Assembly (NCBI GenBank): GCA_018823285.1
Contig: JAHJIQ010000007.1
Span: 130,536 to 194,535, forward strand
Direction: 5' to 3'
Length of the DNA stretch: 64,000 bases
Source of the DNA: Pseudomonadota bacterium
GTDB lineage: Bacteria > Desulfobacterota > Desulfobulbia > Desulfobulbales > JAGXFP01
Under the pieces are notes generated by a model, which made no database searches, was not told the DNA's origin, and saw only the letters and a list, made by a program, of their open reading frames with translations. Below, one piece after another: positions 24,230-32,879 of the stretch. The position numbers and the translations under genes are program-made. The first letter of the stretch is position 1; each line of letters opens with the position of its first letter.

Positions 24230-25501
24230 GTGGACAGGAAACGGATTGATGAATTGATCAGGATCGACCGGGAGCTCATCTGGCATCCCTATGCTGCCGC
24301 TCCGGCTACAGTTGATCCATACCCGGTCGAATCGGCCAGTGGCACCAAGCTCATGCTTGCCGACGGTCGGGAGGTCATCGACGGGATGTCTTCCTGGTGG
24401 GCGGCGGTCCATGGATACAATCATCCCGTTTTGAATGCGGCTGTCACTGAACAGCTGGGCAAGATGGCCCATGTCATGTTCGGCGGGTTGACCCATCAAC
24501 CGGCAGTGGAACTTGCCCGAAAACTTGCCGAGATCACCCCCGGTGACCTTTCAAGGGTTTTTTTCTGCGATTCCGGCTCGGTTGCGGTCGAGGTGGCGAT
24601 CAAGATTGCTTTCCAGTACTGGCTCTCGCTCGGGCGGCCTGAGAAAAACAGGCTTCTGACCATCCGCGGCGGCTACCACGGCGACACCTTCGGGGCCATG
24701 TCGGTCTGTGATCCGGTGTCCGGGATGCACGCCATGTTCGGCGACCGGCTGATGGCACAGTATTTTGCCGACATATTCCCTCCTGTCGATGCAGACCGGC
24801 TGGCGGATATGCGAAGCATTCTCGAAACCGAGTCACACAAGATTGCTGCGGTCATTATTGAACCGGTCGTCCAGGGTGCGGGCGGGATGCGTTTTTACCC
24901 GCCGGAGCTGGTCGCCGGGATCAGACGCCTCTGTAATGAATTCGGAGTACTCCTGATCGCCGATGAGATCGCCACCGGTTTCGGCAGGACGGGCAGGATG
25001 TTTGCCTGCGATCATGCCAATGTGACTCCGGATATCTTATGTCTTGGCAAGGCGATGACCGGTGGGTATCTGAGTTTTGCTGCAACCATTACCCGGCAAG
25101 AGATCAGTCAGGTTATTTCCAGTTGCGGCCTGCAGATGTTGATGCACGGGCCGACCTATATGGCAAACCCGCTCGCCTGCTCGTTAGCGCTGGCGAGTAT
25201 TCGTCTTCTTGAGACGTATGATCTGTCTAAAATAATTAATAATATCGAGAGGTTGTTCTGGTCCGGATTGGAAAAGTGCCGCGAATTGCCAGGGGTAAAA
25301 GATGTCAGGGTCATGGGTGCAATAGGGGTGGTTGAAACCCATGAGAGGGTTGATGTGGCCAGAGTTCAGCAACGGGCCATTGAGAAAGGGGTATGGTTGA
25401 GACCCTTCGGCAATCTGGTCTATACCATGCCTCCGTTTATTATTCGTGATGATGAGCTTGCAGTGATTGCGGAGGCGATTTATTTCGCGCTAAAAGATTA
25501 G
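24230..25501 (+). CDS. bioA: Adenosylmethionine-8-amino-7-oxononanoate aminotransferase
   Basis: A class-III PLP aminotransferase of 423 residues from the GTG at 24230, which has AGAAGG about 8 bases upstream. The frame is open to 24170, but that GTG has no ribosome-binding site. Motifs are IWHPYAA near the start, DGMSSWWAAVHGYNHP, the DEIATGFGRTG strand, and the PLP lysine in CLGKAMTGGY. It converts 7-keto-8-aminopelargonate to diaminopelargonate in biotin synthesis. Other bio genes are not in the window, so it stands alone. A strong bidirectional terminator follows. Confidence 0.95.
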   Translation: MDRKRIDELIRIDRELIWHPYAAAPATVDPYPVESASGTKLMLADGREVIDGMSSWWAAVHGYNHPVLNAAVTEQLGKMAHVMFGGLTHQPAVELARKLAEITPGDLSRVFFCDSGSVAVEVAIKIAFQYWLSLGRPEKNRLLTIRGGYHGDTFGAMSVCDPVSGMHAMFGDRLMAQYFADIFPPVDADRLADMRSILETESHKIAAVIIEPVVQGAGGMRFYPPELVAGIRRLCNEFGVLLIADEIATGFGRTGRMFACDHANVTPDILCLGKAMTGGYLSFAATITRQEISQVISSCGLQMLMHGPTYMANPLACSLALASIRLLETYDLSKIINNIERLFWSGLEKCRELPGVKDVRVMGAIGVVETHERVDVARVQQRAIEKGVWLRPFGNLVYTMPPFIIRDDELAVIAEAIYFALKD

Positions 25502-25531
25502 ATCATTTGAATGCGATATGTCGTTGAATAC

Positions 25532-25565
25532 AAAAAGGCCGATCTCGATGGAGATCGGCCTTTTT
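25532..25565. terminator. Bidirectional terminator between bioA and the glutamate synthase operon
   Basis: Perfect 15-bp stem AAAAAGGCCGATCTC / GAGATCGGCCTTTTT around a GATG loop. It ends in T5 on both strands and is placed between two convergent genes. Confidence 0.95.
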
Positions 25566-25586
25566 GCGGTTAAAGATGAATAAATA

Positions 25587-27920
25587 TCAGAACGGCTGCA
25601 GGACCCAGATGCCGCAAGGGCAGGTGTCGGCGCAGAAGCCGCAGGCGATGCACTTGCTGTCGTCTGAAACGTAGCGATAGGAATCATCAAAAGTTTCTCT
25701 GGAGATGGCCTGGGTCGGGCAGATGGTCTCACAGAGATGACAGTCCCGGCAAGACCCGCAACTCAGGCACCGCTCTGCAACTTCCTTCGGTGATGCTGCC
25801 GGAAGAGGCAACGGCTCATAATGGGTGTGGGTCAGATCACACTGGGCGACGACATCCTTGACAAAAGGTTTGAATGCTTCCCCTTTGAAACGGGCTACGA
25901 TCGCCTGGGCGGTGTTTTTCCCGGCCCCGAGGGCGTTGGTCGCAAGACCCGGTCTTTCCACATCGCCAACGGCCGAAATCTTGCTGTCGGAGGTGAGGCC
26001 TGTTGCATCACACCTGATCCAGCCGGCGCCGCCGACCGTTACAACCTCAACGGTATCAGGCAGGAATTTCAAAGCCGGTATATCGCCGATTGAGATGATT
26101 ACGGTCTGGGCCGGGATCAGCTGGCCGGCAGCGTCAATCAGCCCATCCTTGGTGACTTCCTTGGTCATGACCGGCCATTTAAAGGTGGCGCCCAGGGCCT
26201 CGGCCGCTTCTTTTTCCTTGCCGAAGGCGAGGGGCTTCTGGATATCCACCAGAGTCACCTGATCGGCACCAAGCCGATATGCCTCGCAGGCCACGTCACA
26301 GCCGACGTTGCCTGCGCCGATGATCACCACCTGTTTGCCGATCTTCGGTGGTTTAGCGCCTTTCCCGTCCTTCAGGAAGTCGAGAGCCGGGATGACTCTT
26401 TCATGTCCGGGGAATGGAATGATGCGCGGCTGGTGTGTTCCCACGGCCACCACAACATGGTCGTACTCTTTTTTGAGCTTGGCGAACTTCTCCTTGGTCA
26501 TGGTGACGCCGAAATTGACCTTGATGTTCTTTACGGAAAGAAAGCGTGCAATCTCAGAATCCCAGATCGCCTTCGGCAGCCGTTCCCAGGGGATAACCTG
26601 GGCGAGTTTGCCGCCGAGCTGGTCATCTTTTTCGAAAATGTGCGCTTCAACCCCAAGGCGGGCCAGTTGCCAGGCGGTGTTCATGCCGCCTGGGCCGCCG
26701 CCGATGATCGCTACTTTTTTGCCCAGTGATTTTGCTGCCTTGGGAGGCTTTGCATCCCGGGCGGCACGGCCGAGCATCTGGACGTCGATCTTTTCATCCA
26801 CAACCTGGCGAGAGCAGTTCTGCATACAGAGGTTCGGGCAGATATTGCCGCAGACCGACGCGGGAAGCGGCGTATACTCCATCAGCATTTCGTAGGCTTC
26901 TTTTTCCTTGCCTTCCCGAAAGAGGCGTAAGCGATCGATGGTCGGAATGTGAACCGGGCAGTAATAGGCACAGGGTGCTGCCTTGTCACGGTTAGCCCAG
27001 AAGGGTTTCTTGCGGCGCAAATCGCCGGTTTCAATCATCCCGATAGGACTGCGGTCAAGACCTGGGGCGAGATCGCGGATCGGATCGCCGCCGCCGAAAC
27101 CGGGGTTCCAGATCTTCTGCTTGAACTCAGCCATCGGCATTGGCCCGGAGAACATCAGGGCGCGTTCCTGGGGGGTGATGGCATCAAGAACCATCCATTC
27201 GTCCCGTTTGGAGAGTTTCTTGAGAAGCCTGGTGCGGCCGATCTCCTTCAGGTAGCCGGGCATCCGCTCCATCAACCATTGCCACTGTTCATCGGTGGGG
27301 AGAATCGCCTTGACATTGGTCTTTGAATAGGAGCCATCAGTTTTGCCGCGGTAAAAGATGGTGCCGCCAACCATCCCCACGCAGGGGCGGTAGCCGAGAA
27401 CATTGTCGGGGTTTTTGGCATCGATACCGCAGACTACGGAAATCCCGCCGCAGTTGAATTCGGCAAAAGAGTCGCCGGTTGAGCCGAGAATCCATAACTC
27501 AGGGCGCTTGTACTCCGGGTTCCACTTGGTCATGGTCAGACCCCGGGCGCCGATGGAGCCGCCGATATAAATCTTCCCTTCGGCGGTGGCATTGCAGACC
27601 CCGTTGGTCGCATCTCCCTTGACGGTGATTTCTGCCCCGATGTTCAGGTAGCCCACGTCGTCTGAAGCAGAACCGTTGCAGACGATCTTGGTGCCGGGCA
27701 TTCCCATGCAGCCGAGACGCTGGCCGCAGGGACCGTTGATCTCAATCTTGACCGGTTTGCCGCCGTTCTTCAGCCTGCCGCCGACATTATGCTGGCCATA
27801 GGTTTCAAGGATGAGATTGTCTGATTTTACAAACGCCTGCTGGACCAACTCTTCAAAGTCTTTGGAGCTGATACGCCGGCCGTTATCGTCACGCCCTTTT
27901 ACCACAATTGCTCTTTTCAT
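25587..27920 (-). CDS. Glutamate synthase GXGXG domain fused to an FAD/NAD(P)-binding iron-sulphur reductase
   Basis: A 777-residue fusion. Residues about 15-230 form the GXGXG beta-helix domain of the large glutamate synthase subunit. About 320-420 carry a Cys-rich [4Fe-4S] domain (CAYYCPVHIP, CGNICPNLCMQNC) like that of GltD and dihydropyrimidine dehydrogenase. About 395-700 hold two Rossmann motifs (AIIGGGPGGMNTAW, VIIGAGNVGCDVAC) for FAD and NAD(P)H. The last 60 residues have two ferredoxin-type clusters (CLSCGSCRDCHLC, CIACGFCADTCPCG). It should pass electrons from NAD(P)H to the synthase encoded upstream. It is the third gene of the operon, starting 12 bases after the stop of the synthase gene. 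Confidence 0.9.
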   Translation of the reverse strand: MKRAIVVKGRDDNGRRISSKDFEELVQQAFVKSDNLILETYGQHNVGGRLKNGGKPVKIEINGPCGQRLGCMGMPGTKIVCNGSASDDVGYLNIGAEITVKGDATNGVCNATAEGKIYIGGSIGARGLTMTKWNPEYKRPELWILGSTGDSFAEFNCGGISVVCGIDAKNPDNVLGYRPCVGMVGGTIFYRGKTDGSYSKTNVKAILPTDEQWQWLMERMPGYLKEIGRTRLLKKLSKRDEWMVLDAITPQERALMFSGPMPMAEFKQKIWNPGFGGGDPIRDLAPGLDRSPIGMIETGDLRRKKPFWANRDKAAPCAYYCPVHIPTIDRLRLFREGKEKEAYEMLMEYTPLPASVCGNICPNLCMQNCSRQVVDEKIDVQMLGRAARDAKPPKAAKSLGKKVAIIGGGPGGMNTAWQLARLGVEAHIFEKDDQLGGKLAQVIPWERLPKAIWDSEIARFLSVKNIKVNFGVTMTKEKFAKLKKEYDHVVVAVGTHQPRIIPFPGHERVIPALDFLKDGKGAKPPKIGKQVVIIGAGNVGCDVACEAYRLGADQVTLVDIQKPLAFGKEKEAAEALGATFKWPVMTKEVTKDGLIDAAGQLIPAQTVIISIGDIPALKFLPDTVEVVTVGGAGWIRCDATGLTSDSKISAVGDVERPGLATNALGAGKNTAQAIVARFKGEAFKPFVKDVVAQCDLTHTHYEPLPLPAASPKEVAERCLSCGSCRDCHLCETICPTQAISRETFDDSYRYVSDDSKCIACGFCADTCPCGIWVLQPF

Positions 27921-27932
27921 ATCATGCTCCCC

Positions 27933-29570
27933 TTAACACACATACCGGATATTAAGCCGCTCAGCCGCAGCTTTATCGTTGATTCCCAAGGCATCGGACA
28001 TGCCGATCGGCAGGCTCTGCGAACGCCCGAGCGGTGCCATGACCTTTTTCATTTCGGTCTGGATGGCCATAAAGGTCTCGGCAACCCGCTCCGCAACCTT
28101 GTCCGGATCGAGACGGCGATAGATTTTCGGGTTCTGGCTGGTGATGCCTTTCGGGCAGATGCCGATATTGCAGACATTGCAGCGGTTCCGTTCACTGCCA
28201 AGGCACCCTGCGGCCGACTGCATGATGAACTTGCCCATGTGGACGCCGGAAGCGCCGAGCATGATCAGGGCCATGCCGTTCTGGGTGACGTTGCCGTTCT
28301 TGCCGACCCCGCCCGCCGCAAAAAGCGGGATCTCGTTCTGTTTGCCCTGGGCGCAGAGGTCGAGATAGCATTCCCGGAGATTCGAGGCGATCGGATGCCC
28401 GGTGGCGTCCATACTGATGTTGTATGCAGCCCCGGTGCCGCCGTCGATGCCGTCGATCATCAGCGCGGACGCGTAAGGATTCCTGACCAGATTGTTCAGA
28501 ACCGATTTGGCGGAGTTGGAGCCGGAGATCTTCGGATAGACCGGCACTTTGAAATTCCAGGCCATCGACATGGTCTGAATCATCTTCATCACCGACTCTT
28601 CAATGGAGTAAAGGGTCTGGTGCACAGGAGGCGAGGGGAGGTCGACGCCTTCCGGAACCCCGCGCAGACGGGCGATCAGCTTGCTGACCTTGAACCACAT
28701 CAAAAGTCCGCCGTCACCGGGTTTTGCGCCCTGACCGTATTTGATCTCGATGGCGGCCGGGTCGCACTGCATTTCCGGGATCGCCCGGATGATCTCGTCC
28801 CAGCCGAAATACCCGGAGGCGATCTGCAGGATGATGTATTTCAGAAACGGGCTTTTCAGGACCCAGGGAGGGCAGCCGCCCTCACCGGTGGCCATGACTA
28901 CCGGGATACCGAGCACTTCATTACAATAGGCAACGCCCTGCAGCAGGCCGAGCCACATATTCGGCGACAGGGCGCCGAAGGACATGGAGCCGATGATGAA
29001 CGGGAAGATCTCCCGGACCGGCGGGATCCATTCCCCTGCGGCCTGTCTTCTGAGATACTCTTCCGGCGGGAGGACCCTGCCAAGCAGGGTGTTCATATAA
29101 AATTCGTGCCTGCCCGCATCGAGAGCGGGGTCGGTCAGCATCGAGATCCGGTTGAAAGAGATCTGGTCCAGCAGGTTCGGCCCCGGGACGTTACGGCGCC
29201 CACCCCTTGTCGGAGCCTGGCCGCCCTTGGTATTCACAAACCGGTGGCGGTCCGTTTCGTTGTGGACCGGGTGGATCGCCTCGTTTGGACAGACCATGGC
29301 ACAGGAGCCGCAGCCGATACAGCGTCTGGCCGGATCGGTGTTCTGTCTGATGCCGACGAAGGTCTTGTAGGAGCTTCCCCTTTCACTTGAGGAAAGGACA
29401 AGTTTCGGCATGCGCTTGCGCATGTAGGTCAGTTTCAGGGTGTTGACCGGGCAGATTGCCGCGCACTTGCCGCAGAGGGTGCACCTGTCTTCGCGATGCT
29501 CAATGACCCAGGGCAGGTCGTTGGTGCTTAAGCTGCCTGGTTCAGAGGGAATTGATCGAATTGAGACCAT
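27933..29570 (-). CDS. Glutamate synthase FMN domain protein with N-terminal ferredoxin domain
   Basis: A 545-residue protein. Residues 25-110 carry two [4Fe-4S] clusters (CTLCGKCAAICP and CIGCGSCAMVCP). Residues about 150-490 form the FMN-binding synthase barrel, with GSMSFGALSP, the AIEIKYGQGAKPGDGG region and IDGIDGGTGAA. The cluster motif CNVCNIGICP lies near the C-terminus. This is the short, archaeal-type glutamate synthase, in which the amidotransferase and GXGXG parts are on separate genes. It makes glutamate from 2-oxoglutarate using ammonia channelled from the amidotransferase. Its start overlaps the preceding gene by 43 bases. Confidence 0.93.
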   Translation of the reverse strand: MVSIRSIPSEPGSLSTNDLPWVIEHREDRCTLCGKCAAICPVNTLKLTYMRKRMPKLVLSSSERGSSYKTFVGIRQNTDPARRCIGCGSCAMVCPNEAIHPVHNETDRHRFVNTKGGQAPTRGGRRNVPGPNLLDQISFNRISMLTDPALDAGRHEFYMNTLLGRVLPPEEYLRRQAAGEWIPPVREIFPFIIGSMSFGALSPNMWLGLLQGVAYCNEVLGIPVVMATGEGGCPPWVLKSPFLKYIILQIASGYFGWDEIIRAIPEMQCDPAAIEIKYGQGAKPGDGGLLMWFKVSKLIARLRGVPEGVDLPSPPVHQTLYSIEESVMKMIQTMSMAWNFKVPVYPKISGSNSAKSVLNNLVRNPYASALMIDGIDGGTGAAYNISMDATGHPIASNLRECYLDLCAQGKQNEIPLFAAGGVGKNGNVTQNGMALIMLGASGVHMGKFIMQSAAGCLGSERNRCNVCNIGICPKGITSQNPKIYRRLDPDKVAERVAETFMAIQTEMKKVMAPLGRSQSLPIGMSDALGINDKAAAERLNIRYVC

Positions 29571-30670
29571 ATCACTAGCTCCTGTCTGTCTGGAGGAATA
29601 ATAATTGTATGTTCACGCATGGGCTGGAAGTCTTTTGACTTGTCCCGATCCGGGATCATCGCATCGACGCCGCACATTTCCGAGGCGATTGCCCACTCGC
29701 CGGGCTTGCCGCCAACCGTTGCCGGCCTGAGTTTTTTGGCGTCCATGACCAGAATTGTTGTCTCATCGGCCAGAGTGCCGATAACCGCGTTGGGGCCGTC
29801 GATAATCAGGCGGCGGCAGACGTCACGGAGTCCGCGGAGAAATGTCCCTTGCGGATGGGCCGCCAGCTCATTGTTCTTGAGCGGGGTGATCACATGTTTG
29901 TATGCCTGGAGAGGCAGCTTGAGCTGCTTGGTCACATAATGAAGGATGTGGGCGAAGACTTCGGAGTCTGATTGATAGCCGATGTATCCCGGGTATCCTT
30001 TGCCGGTAAGCCAGTCCTTGATCGGGATAAAGGCGGTGTTTTCCCCGTTGGTCATGGTTGCCACGCCCTGGATGAAGAAGGGGTGACAGGCGTAGAGATT
30101 GATGCCCCAGTTGGTGTTCTGCCGTCCCTGGGCCATGCAGACCCTGCTTTTGATCCGGCCGCTCTGAAGTCCCAGGGCTTCACCGACCTCAAGGGGCCAG
30201 CCGACCTCCTTAATCATCACGACATCCGGCCACAATGAAAAGGCGGTGAGATCACCACCGTGCGCTTCTCCGTCCGCCCGCAGGGCGAGGCGGGCCATCA
30301 TCAGTTCGTGCTCGATCTCTTCTTTGCCCAGAGAATCCCAGGCGCTGGGTTTTTTGTAAACCCGTAACACATATTTATATCTGTCTTTCGCCTCGATTTT
30401 GCTGAGATCAAGATCGAACTCATGATCGTATTTCAGCACGAATCCACGCTCATTCATCATTGAATGTAAACGGCCGAGAGCTTCTTCGGAGTGGGCGATG
30501 CCGGAAAGAATCGGATCTTCCGGATTGTACTTGTAATCCGTAAATGACAGGCCCCGCAACAGAAGGCCGAGGCCGCTGCCGTCATATCCTTCCTGCATGG
30601 CCTCCATGGCCGTCAGGATGGAATAGGGAGAAAAAGGCTCGTTTGCGGTTTTCATAGCTAACCGGCACAT
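29528..30670 (-). CDS. Class-II glutamine amidotransferase subunit of the split glutamate synthase
   Basis: A 380-residue Ntn-hydrolase from the ATG at 30670. The second residue is cysteine (MCRLAMKTAN), the catalytic nucleophile once Met is removed, which fixes the start. Class-II landmarks follow: GYDGSGLGL, the NWGINLYACHPF region and NGENTAF. It hydrolyses glutamine and gives ammonia to the synthase encoded next. It is the first gene of a three-gene operon (amidotransferase, synthase, GXGXG/reductase). Confidence 0.92.
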   Translation of the reverse strand: MCRLAMKTANEPFSPYSILTAMEAMQEGYDGSGLGLLLRGLSFTDYKYNPEDPILSGIAHSEEALGRLHSMMNERGFVLKYDHEFDLDLSKIEAKDRYKYVLRVYKKPSAWDSLGKEEIEHELMMARLALRADGEAHGGDLTAFSLWPDVVMIKEVGWPLEVGEALGLQSGRIKSRVCMAQGRQNTNWGINLYACHPFFIQGVATMTNGENTAFIPIKDWLTGKGYPGYIGYQSDSEVFAHILHYVTKQLKLPLQAYKHVITPLKNNELAAHPQGTFLRGLRDVCRRLIIDGPNAVIGTLADETTILVMDAKKLRPATVGGKPGEWAIASEMCGVDAMIPDRDKSKDFQPMREHTIIIPPDRQELVIWSQFDQFPLNQAA

Positions 30671-31440
30671 TTTTAAACTCCTTGTGGTTGATTCATTGTT
30701 TCTGAGTTGTGACACAGAAATTTGATGGCTTCGTATGAAGTATAAACCGCTTCATTTCAGCCAACGTTCATACCAAAAAAAAATCATTGGCACTCTTTGC
30801 TCGCCACGCCGTCTGCGCTGAGACCGGAAAAATCAGCGGAATAATATGCAGATACGCTGGATAAATAGCAAATCTCCAACCGGCGGGGGATGGCGGAATC
30901 AGCAAAAATACAACTGTGAAAAAAAGATGTCAAGGAAGAACGGCCCCATTTTGCAAGGGAGAGAAAATAATGGAGAAAAGAGGGGTTACTATTTATTGCG
31001 TCCTTGAATAATAAAGTATCAAGAATGGTTGTTGACGACTGTGGTGATCCTGACTGCCGGAGTTGAATTGTGGTCGTCCTGTATGTTTGCAAAGCCTTCC
31101 AGTAAAAGGAGAAAGCTGGAGTCGGCGGAGGGATTTTTGTCGTGCATTTTTATGGCAAGTGTGGTATCAGCTTTGGATTTTCACCAACCGGCCGAGAATA
31201 TCGAGCACAATGTCGGATGGAATCTGCCGGCCTGTTTTTGTTTATTATATTGTCAGTTTTGTCATAAACGGTACTGTTTTGTCGGCATGTTTTCTGTCTG
31301 TCGATAAAAGTACCGACAAAATTAAACAGTTAATATTGTTAATGTTAGCCTGATTGGCTGTTTCGAACTCGTGCTTCCTGAGTGCGTGTGTCGAAGCCAT
31401 TACTAATTGCCATACTGCATAAACGATAAGGAGCAGTCAA
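30671..31440. other. Divergent control region between glutamate synthase and transhydrogenase operons
   Basis: A 770-base region with no convincing gene; the frames found are short and of odd composition. It must hold the promoters of both operons. An inverted repeat, TTTTGTCGG at 31277-31285 and CCGACAAAA at 31313-31321, lies about 120 bases before pntAA and could be a hairpin or operator. AAGGAG lies just before the ATG at 31441. Confidence 0.5.
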
Positions 31441-32574
31441 ATGAAGATTGCGGTAATGAAAGAACTCCATGAAGGGGAAACAAGGGTTCCAATGATACCG
31501 CCGACAGTGGAGAAACTGGTCAAGCTGGGCGCTGCTATAGAGATTGAGTCCGGCCTTGGCTTGCCATGCAGGTATCAGGATAGTGATTATGAGAAAGTCG
31601 GCGCCACGGTCAACGGTGACCGAAAAGCCCTGATCAAGTCCGCCGACATCGTCTTAAGACTCAGAAAGCCCCCCATCGATGAAGTTGAATTGATGAAAAA
31701 GGGCTGTATCCATATCAGTTACCTTGATCCGTTCAATGAAAAGGATCTCCTGGAGAAACTGAGAACCTGCGGAATCAGTGCGATAAGCCTTGAGATGCTG
31801 CCGAGAACTACCATTGCCCAGAAGATGGACGTATTGAGTTCCCAGGCAAATCTCGGAGGCTATGTGGCAGTCATGCTGGGAGTTGAACAGCTTGACAAGA
31901 TTTTCCCGATGATGACCACCCCGGCCGGAACCATCAAGCCCTCCAGGGTTTTTATTATCGGTGTCGGCGTCGCCGGTCTCCAGGCGATTGCCACCGCAAG
32001 GCGTCTCGGGGCAAGGGTTGAGGCTTTTGATACCCGTCCGGTTGTCGAGGAGCAGGTCAAGTCACTTGGCGCCAAATTTGTAAAAATTGATCTCGGCGAG
32101 ACCGGGCAGACCAAGGACGGGTATGCCAAAGCTCTTACCGAGGAGCAGGTCCGGAAACAGAAGGAAGGGATGGCCAAGGCCTGTGCCCAGGCCGATGTGG
32201 TCATCACCACGGCCCAGTTGTTCGGCCGTCCCGCGCCGCGGATTGTTGACAAGGCCATGGTTGCCCAGATGCAGCCCGGCAGTGTGATCATCGATATGGC
32301 GGTTGAGACCGGCGGCAATGTTGAGGGTTCCGAGCTGGACAAGATCGTTGAGGTGGAAGGAGTCAAAATCGTGGGTCTTGGCAATCTGCCCGGCCGGGTT
32401 GCCCTCACCGCCAGCCAGATGTATTCCGCCAACCTGGGGAATTTCGTCGATCATTTCTGGAACAAGGAAGAAAAGAAATTCAACTTGAATCTCAAAGACG
32501 AGATCATCAAGGGCGCCTTGATGACCTACGAGGGTGAGATATTCAGTGAAACCTATAAAAGCATAGTGAAATAA
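31441..32574 (+). CDS. pntAA: Proton-translocating NAD(P) transhydrogenase, soluble alpha-1 subunit
   Basis: A 377-residue NAD(H)-binding domain I protein. It starts MKIAVMKELHEGETRVP, the usual AlaDH/PNT N-terminus. The nucleotide fold VFIIGVGVAGLQAIATARRLGA is at about residue 170, and SQMYSANLGNFVDHFW lies near the end. It binds NAD(H) and exchanges hydride with the NADP-binding subunit. The three-gene arrangement, with alpha split in two, is that of Rhodospirillum and many anaerobes. The next gene starts 11 bases after its stop. Confidence 0.95.
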   Translation: MKIAVMKELHEGETRVPMIPPTVEKLVKLGAAIEIESGLGLPCRYQDSDYEKVGATVNGDRKALIKSADIVLRLRKPPIDEVELMKKGCIHISYLDPFNEKDLLEKLRTCGISAISLEMLPRTTIAQKMDVLSSQANLGGYVAVMLGVEQLDKIFPMMTTPAGTIKPSRVFIIGVGVAGLQAIATARRLGARVEAFDTRPVVEEQVKSLGAKFVKIDLGETGQTKDGYAKALTEEQVRKQKEGMAKACAQADVVITTAQLFGRPAPRIVDKAMVAQMQPGSVIIDMAVETGGNVEGSELDKIVEVEGVKIVGLGNLPGRVALTASQMYSANLGNFVDHFWNKEEKKFNLNLKDEIIKGALMTYEGEIFSETYKSIVK

Positions 32575-32585
32575 GCGAGGACGAA

Positions 32586-32879
32586 ATGGAAGCCGTATTT
32601 TTAACATTTGTATTTGTGCTATCGATATTTCTTGGGTTTGAGCTCATTTCAAAGGTGCCTTCAACTCTGCATACCCCGTTGATGTCGGGGTCAAACGCGA
32701 TTTCCGGAATCACTCTGATCGGTTCCCTGGCTGCGGTGAAAACAGACAATGTGCAGATTGCCATCATCCTCGGCACTCTGGCTGTTGCCTTTGCCACGGT
32801 CAACGTGGTCGGCGGATATGCGGTAACCGATCGGATGCTTGGGATGTTCAAGAAAAAAGATGAAGGGGGGGCAAAATGA
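32586..32879 (+). CDS. pntAB: NAD(P) transhydrogenase, membrane alpha-2 subunit
   Basis: A 97-residue protein with three hydrophobic segments (about residues 3-22, 35-52 and 58-80). It contains the conserved LHTPLMSGSNAISGI turn. It forms part of the proton channel with PntB. Its stop overlaps the start of pntB by 4 bases (ATGA). Confidence 0.93.
   Translation: MEAVFLTFVFVLSIFLGFELISKVPSTLHTPLMSGSNAISGITLIGSLAAVKTDNVQIAIILGTLAVAFATVNVVGGYAVTDRMLGMFKKKDEGGAK

Noticed and set aside
27924..29390. A 488-codon plus-strand frame opposite the glutamate synthase gene
   Set aside because: Antisense shadow of a conserved enzyme; the peptide is His/Arg/Gly-rich without any motif.
31029..31307. A 92-codon frame in the pnt/glutamate synthase control region
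   Set aside because: Cys/Phe-rich peptide without start signals, in a region that must contain two promoters.
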